Positions 60,977 to 64,000 of a DNA stretch of 64,000 nucleotides are shown piece after piece. Position numbers and translations under genes: made by a program. The notes beneath the pieces were generated by a model. It saw only the letters and a program-made list of their open reading frames with translations. It searched no databases and was not told the DNA's origin. The DNA lies in assembly GCF_965227735.1 (NCBI RefSeq), contig NZ_OZ245776.1, forward strand, positions 5,332,001-5,396,000, in the 5' to 3' direction. The stretch's first letter is position 1, and each line of letters begins with the position of its first letter. The DNA is from Larkinella sp965227735. Lineage in GTDB: Bacteria; Bacteroidota; Bacteroidia; Cytophagales; Spirosomataceae.

Positions 60977-61729
60977 TTACTTCCGATGAATCGTTGTTGC
61001 TGCGGACTGGGCAGAAGCGAGGATGGTCATATCGGCGATGGTGACGTGGGGCGGGGCAGTGACGGCGTATACGACGGCGTCGGCGATGTCGGTGGCGGTG
61101 AGCGGGGAGAAACCTTCGTAAATTTTAGCGGCCCGCGCTTCGTCGCCTTTGAAACGAACCAGCGAAAACTCGGTTTCGACGGCACCGGGAGCCACATTCG
61201 TTACTTTAATGCCGTGTTGGGTCAAATCCAGCCGCATGCCTTCGCTCAGGGCTTCGACGGCGGCTTTTGAGGCACAGTAAACCCCGCCGTTTGCGTAGGT
61301 CTGTTTCCCGGCAATAGAGCTGATGTTGACGATGTGACCGCGCCCGGTGGCCACCATGCCCGGCGAAACCGCCCGCGTAACGTACAGCAAGCCCTTCACA
61401 TTGCCGTCGATCATCGCATCCCAGTCGTCCACATCACCTTCGTGAATTGGCCCCATGCCGTGCGCGTTACCAGCGTTGTTGATCAGAATATCGATGGTTT
61501 TCCAGTCGGCGGGCAGGGAAGCGATGGCGGTTTCAACGGCGGCCCGGTCGCGGACGTCGAAGTTGAGCGTATAACACGCTGAATCCGGGCTGAGGGTCTG
61601 TTGCAGTTCGTCCAGCCGTTCCTGGCGTCGGCCACACAAAATAAGCCGGTAGTTGAGTTTGGAAAAAGCGGTTGCAATGGCAAGACCGATGCCGGAAGTG
61701 GCGCCGGTGATCAGGGCAGTTGGGGTCAT
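60977..61729 (-). CDS. SDR-family oxidoreductase (YdfG-like)
   Basis: The 250-residue short-chain dehydrogenase has ALITGATSGIGLAIATAF for the cofactor, an RR pair (CGRRQERLDEL) that favours NADPH, IDILINNAGNAHG, the serine in IVNISSIAGKQ and YCASKAAVEALS. The C-terminal LVRFKGDEARAAKIYEG and LTATDIADAVVYAVTAPPHV resemble YdfG/malonic semialdehyde or serine dehydrogenases. It is a single gene, convergent with the thioesterase and divergent from the dipeptidase gene. It is only distantly related to the SDR pair at 46590-48324. Confidence 0.92.
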   Translation of the reverse strand: MTPTALITGATSGIGLAIATAFSKLNYRLILCGRRQERLDELQQTLSPDSACYTLNFDVRDRAAVETAIASLPADWKTIDILINNAGNAHGMGPIHEGDVDDWDAMIDGNVKGLLYVTRAVSPGMVATGRGHIVNISSIAGKQTYANGGVYCASKAAVEALSEGMRLDLTQHGIKVTNVAPGAVETEFSLVRFKGDEARAAKIYEGFSPLTATDIADAVVYAVTAPPHVTIADMTILASAQSAATTIHRK

Positions 61730-61879
61730 TTTTTGAATCGTTAATTTGGAAAAGCAGCTTGTAAAGAAAGCAGATGTTCCGGATAAATCAGAATCGAACG
61801 GGCTTACCAGCCGTTTAACGGACGAGTATAGTACGAATTTGGCGATTCTTTTCTACCTTGGGATTTAGACCCCTCATCA

Positions 61880-63073
61880 ATGAACCCCATTCTTTCCCTG
61901 TTTCTACTTCTTGCCGTTTTTTTTCTGCCTTCCGACCGACTCACCCGGAAAGCCCATAAAATTCACCAGCGTATATTGACGCTCGACACCCACGCCGATG
62001 CGCCGATCAACATGGTAAAAGACGGTTTTGACGTGGGTGAGCGGCACGATCGGGTGCGCGACAAGTCGCAGATCGACTTCCCCCGCATGAAAGAAGGCGG
62101 GATGGATGCCATGTTTTTTGCGGTTTACCTGGCGCAGGGACCCCGCACGCCCGAAGGCCACGCGGAGGCCAAAGCCCGGGCCCTCGCCATTTTTAAAAGC
62201 ATCGATGCGGCTTTAAAAAAACACCCCGATCAGGCCGAACTGGCCACCACACCCGCCGATGCCTACCGGATTGAAAAAGCCGGGAAGCGGGCGGTTTTTA
62301 TCGGAATGGAAAATGGCTACCCGGTGGGCGAAGATCTGGCGATGCTAAAAACGTACTATGACCTGGGGTGCCGGTACATTACACTCGCCCATTTTGCCAA
62401 CAACGCCATTTGCGACTCCGCAACCGATCCCGACGGGCCGCTTTACAACGGATTGAGTGATTTTGGGAAGAAAGTGGTACCGGAAATGAACCGACTCGGC
62501 ATTCTGATCGACGTGTCCCATATTTCCGATAAATCATTTTACGACGTGCTGGCCTTATCGAAAGCACCAGTGATTGCCTCGCACTCGAACGTTCGGGCAC
62601 TTTGCAATTTTCCGCGGAACATGACCGACGAAATGATCCAGGCACTAGCGGCCAAAGGTGGCGTGATTCAGGTGAATTTCGTAACCGATTACCTCCGAAA
62701 ACCGTCGGACGAACACCGTCAGGCGCTGAATTCCATCCGGATGGCGGGTGTAGGGCGGGTAGTAACGCCGGAAATGCGGGCGCGTCTCGATGCGAAGGAA
62801 GATTCGATTCAGAAACGGTATGCCTATGAACGGGCGAGTGTGGCCGACATTGTCAAACACATCGACTACATTGTCCGGCTGGTGGGCATCGACCATGTCG
62901 GCATTGGCAGCGATTTTGATGGGGGCGGGGGCGTCAACGGGCTGGAGGATGTCAGCGAAATCGAAGCCCTGACCCTGGAACTGGTGCGAAAAGGCTATTC
63001 CGAGCAGGACATTGCCAAAATCTGGGGCGGTAATTTGCTGCGGGTACTGGGGCAGGCCAAAGTGCCGCAATAG
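61880..63073 (+). CDS. Membrane dipeptidase (peptidase family M19)
   Basis: The 397-residue protein has a short signal peptide (MNPILSLFLLLAVFFLPSD) and the M19 metal-binding set: HxD in LTLDTHADAPINM, Glu in FIGMENGYPVG, His in IDVSHISDKSF and in PVIASHSNVRAL, and the later GIDHVGIGSDFDGGGG. It removes dipeptides, probably in the periplasm or at the membrane, in peptide or peptidoglycan turnover. The 150 bases upstream, divergent from the SDR gene, hold no clear promoter match. A long inverted repeat marks its 3' end. Confidence 0.94.
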   Translation: MNPILSLFLLLAVFFLPSDRLTRKAHKIHQRILTLDTHADAPINMVKDGFDVGERHDRVRDKSQIDFPRMKEGGMDAMFFAVYLAQGPRTPEGHAEAKARALAIFKSIDAALKKHPDQAELATTPADAYRIEKAGKRAVFIGMENGYPVGEDLAMLKTYYDLGCRYITLAHFANNAICDSATDPDGPLYNGLSDFGKKVVPEMNRLGILIDVSHISDKSFYDVLALSKAPVIASHSNVRALCNFPRNMTDEMIQALAAKGGVIQVNFVTDYLRKPSDEHRQALNSIRMAGVGRVVTPEMRARLDAKEDSIQKRYAYERASVADIVKHIDYIVRLVGIDHVGIGSDFDGGGGVNGLEDVSEIEALTLELVRKGYSEQDIAKIWGGNLLRVLGQAKVPQ

Positions 63074-63080
63074 TTTTTTG

Positions 63081-63170
63081 AGAATAAAGAAAAGCGACAA
63101 GAGAATAGAGACGTGGAACCTGGTTACACCAGATTTTTGTCTCTACTCTCTTGTCGCTTTTCTTTATTCT
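63081..63170. repeat. Long inverted repeat, family E (copy 2)
   Basis: Arms 63081-63112 and 63139-63170 pair over 32 bases with a single mismatch around a 26-base loop. It fills the gap between the convergent dipeptidase and bacilliredoxin genes, so it may act as a shared terminator, though it lacks a clean T run. The words AGAATAAAGA and GACAAGAGA are shared with 55382-55458. Confidence 0.88.
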
Positions 63171-63175
63171 AAGAC

Positions 63176-63601
63176 TTACGCTTTTTCGCAGAATTCTTCG
63201 AACGCCATTTCCAGGTGCTGGGCGATCATTTGCGCAGAGCGTCCTTCGATGTGGTGCCGCTCGATAAAGTGTACCAGCTCGCCATCTTTGAAAATGCCGA
63301 TGGCCGGTGATGACGGCGGATAAGGCAGCAGATACTCGCGCATCCGGGCCGTGGCTTCAAAATCGACACCGGCAAAAACCGTCACCAGTTTGTCGGGTTT
63401 GATACCGCTCAGGTTCAAAGCCGCCTTAACGCCAGGACGGGCCGCACCAGCCGCGCAACCGCAGACCGAGTTGACGACCACCAGCATGGTGCCTTCGGCA
63501 TTGTCCATGGCCTCATCGACTTTTTCGGCGGTGCTCAGGTCCTCGAAACCGACGCTTAGCAGGTCGTCTTTCATCGGGGCAACTAAATGTGGAGGATACA
63601 T
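63176..63601 (-). CDS. Bacilliredoxin BrxA/BrxB family protein
   Basis: The 141-residue protein starts MYPPHLVAPMKDDLLSVGFE and has the CGC active site in VVNSVCGCAAGAARPG, with ARMREYLLPYPPSSPAIGIF later. This matches the YphP/YqiW (BrxA/B) family. These proteins remove bacillithiol from proteins or act as disulfide isomerases after oxidative stress. The next gene upstream on this strand is a Fe-S assembly protein, which fits a redox-stress role. Confidence 0.95.
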   Translation of the reverse strand: MYPPHLVAPMKDDLLSVGFEDLSTAEKVDEAMDNAEGTMLVVVNSVCGCAAGAARPGVKAALNLSGIKPDKLVTVFAGVDFEATARMREYLLPYPPSSPAIGIFKDGELVHFIERHHIEGRSAQMIAQHLEMAFEEFCEKA

Positions 63602-63642
63602 TGTATTGAGTTTTTAAAGTGTAAAGTAAATGGTTGTAATGG

Positions 63643-63954
63643 TTACATAAAGCCCAGTTCCAGCTTGGCCACTTCCGACATCATTTCGGTGGAATAGGTC
63701 GGCTCGAATGTCAGCTCGACGCTCACGTCGTTGACGCCTTCGATGCTCCGGACTTTCGCTTCGATCTCGCCCGGAATGGTTCCCGCCGATGGGCAGGAAG
63801 GGGAGGTCAGCGTCATCAGAATGTAGACGTTGTTGATCGGGAATATTTTGATTTCGTAAATCAACCCCAGTTCGTAGACGTCTACCGGAATCTCCGGATC
63901 ATAGACTTCTTTCAGGGCTTTTACGACTTGTTCTTTGAGTTCTTCGTCATTCAT
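63643..63954 (-). CDS. SufT/MIP18-like iron-sulfur assembly protein (DUF59)
   Basis: This 103-residue protein is a single MIP18/DUF59 domain: KALKEVYDPEIPVDVYELGL, MTLTSPSCPSAGTIPGEIEA with the conserved Cys, and VNDVSVELTFEPTYS. Members help insert Fe-S clusters into target proteins, and the gene usually sits in a suf operon. It is 41 bases from the bacilliredoxin gene on the same strand, so the two are probably co-transcribed. The operon appears to continue beyond the window; the last 46 bases are too short to identify a gene. Confidence 0.92.
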   Translation of the reverse strand: MNDEELKEQVVKALKEVYDPEIPVDVYELGLIYEIKIFPINNVYILMTLTSPSCPSAGTIPGEIEAKVRSIEGVNDVSVELTFEPTYSTEMMSEVAKLELGFM

Positions 63955-64000
63955 GACTTTCTACTTTATAGCGTTGACTGCTCGGTCGTGCGGTTTTTCA

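Overview
The window looks like the chromosome of a Bacteroidota bacterium, most likely order Cytophagales and close to Spirosoma or Larkinella. This is inferred from gene content: a type IX secretion sorting domain, DUF6443-type Rhs proteins, paired TldD/TldE proteins, a MoxR-DUF58-BatA-DUF4175 cluster and a TonB receptor with a carboxypeptidase-regulatory-like domain. Promoters of the Bacteroidota form TTTG-N19-TAnnTTTG lie in front of rhs and metK, with near matches at rpsU and eboB. No rRNA, tRNA or CRISPR was seen.

Region 1 (1-15.5 kb, minus strand) is an accessory surface and toxin region. It holds a 1517-residue secreted YD/Rhs-like protein ending in lectin-like modules, a small hypothetical protein, and an 805-residue SdrD-B-like protein with a C-terminal T9SS sorting domain. 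An Rhs polymorphic-toxin locus follows. Its main rhs gene is broken by a one-base frameshift in a run of five Ts and is followed by a candidate immunity gene and a NADAR-domain gene. Two displaced Rhs tip cassettes lie downstream, each with its own AT-rich toxin end and immunity gene(s).

Region 2 (15.7-27.7 kb, plus strand) holds a thioredoxin-like protein overlapping a hybrid histidine kinase, a siderophore-type TonB receptor with a PepSY membrane protein, and a probable polysaccharide or ester degradation group: an alpha/beta hydrolase, a beta-helix protein and an SGNH esterase.

Region 3 (27.8-44.2 kb, plus strand) has two successive tldD-tldE pairs. Both TldD copies carry Tat-like signals and both TldE copies lack one. 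Then come a PIN toxin-antitoxin pair, the DUF4159-MoxR-DUF58-BatA-DUF4175-membrane protein operon, and metK. An insertion sequence with a frameshifted transposase lies between metK and its probable terminator.

Region 4 (45.9-58 kb, mostly minus strand) has hpf, two related SDR genes, and the ebo cluster (eboB-C-D-E-F), which makes or moves a still unidentified metabolite. eboA is separated from eboB by two plus-strand envelope genes and an 18-copy array of a 50-bp repeat. Region 5 (58-64 kb) is housekeeping: a tyrosine recombinase, rpsU, a Ppx/GppA phosphatase, a thioesterase, an SDR, an M19 dipeptidase, a bacilliredoxin and a SufT/MIP18-like protein.

The most unusual structure is a set of about thirteen long intergenic inverted repeats with arms of roughly 25-50 nt. 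Twelve fall by eye into six pairs that share a short-word vocabulary. Several abut or contain stop codons, or abut a start codon.
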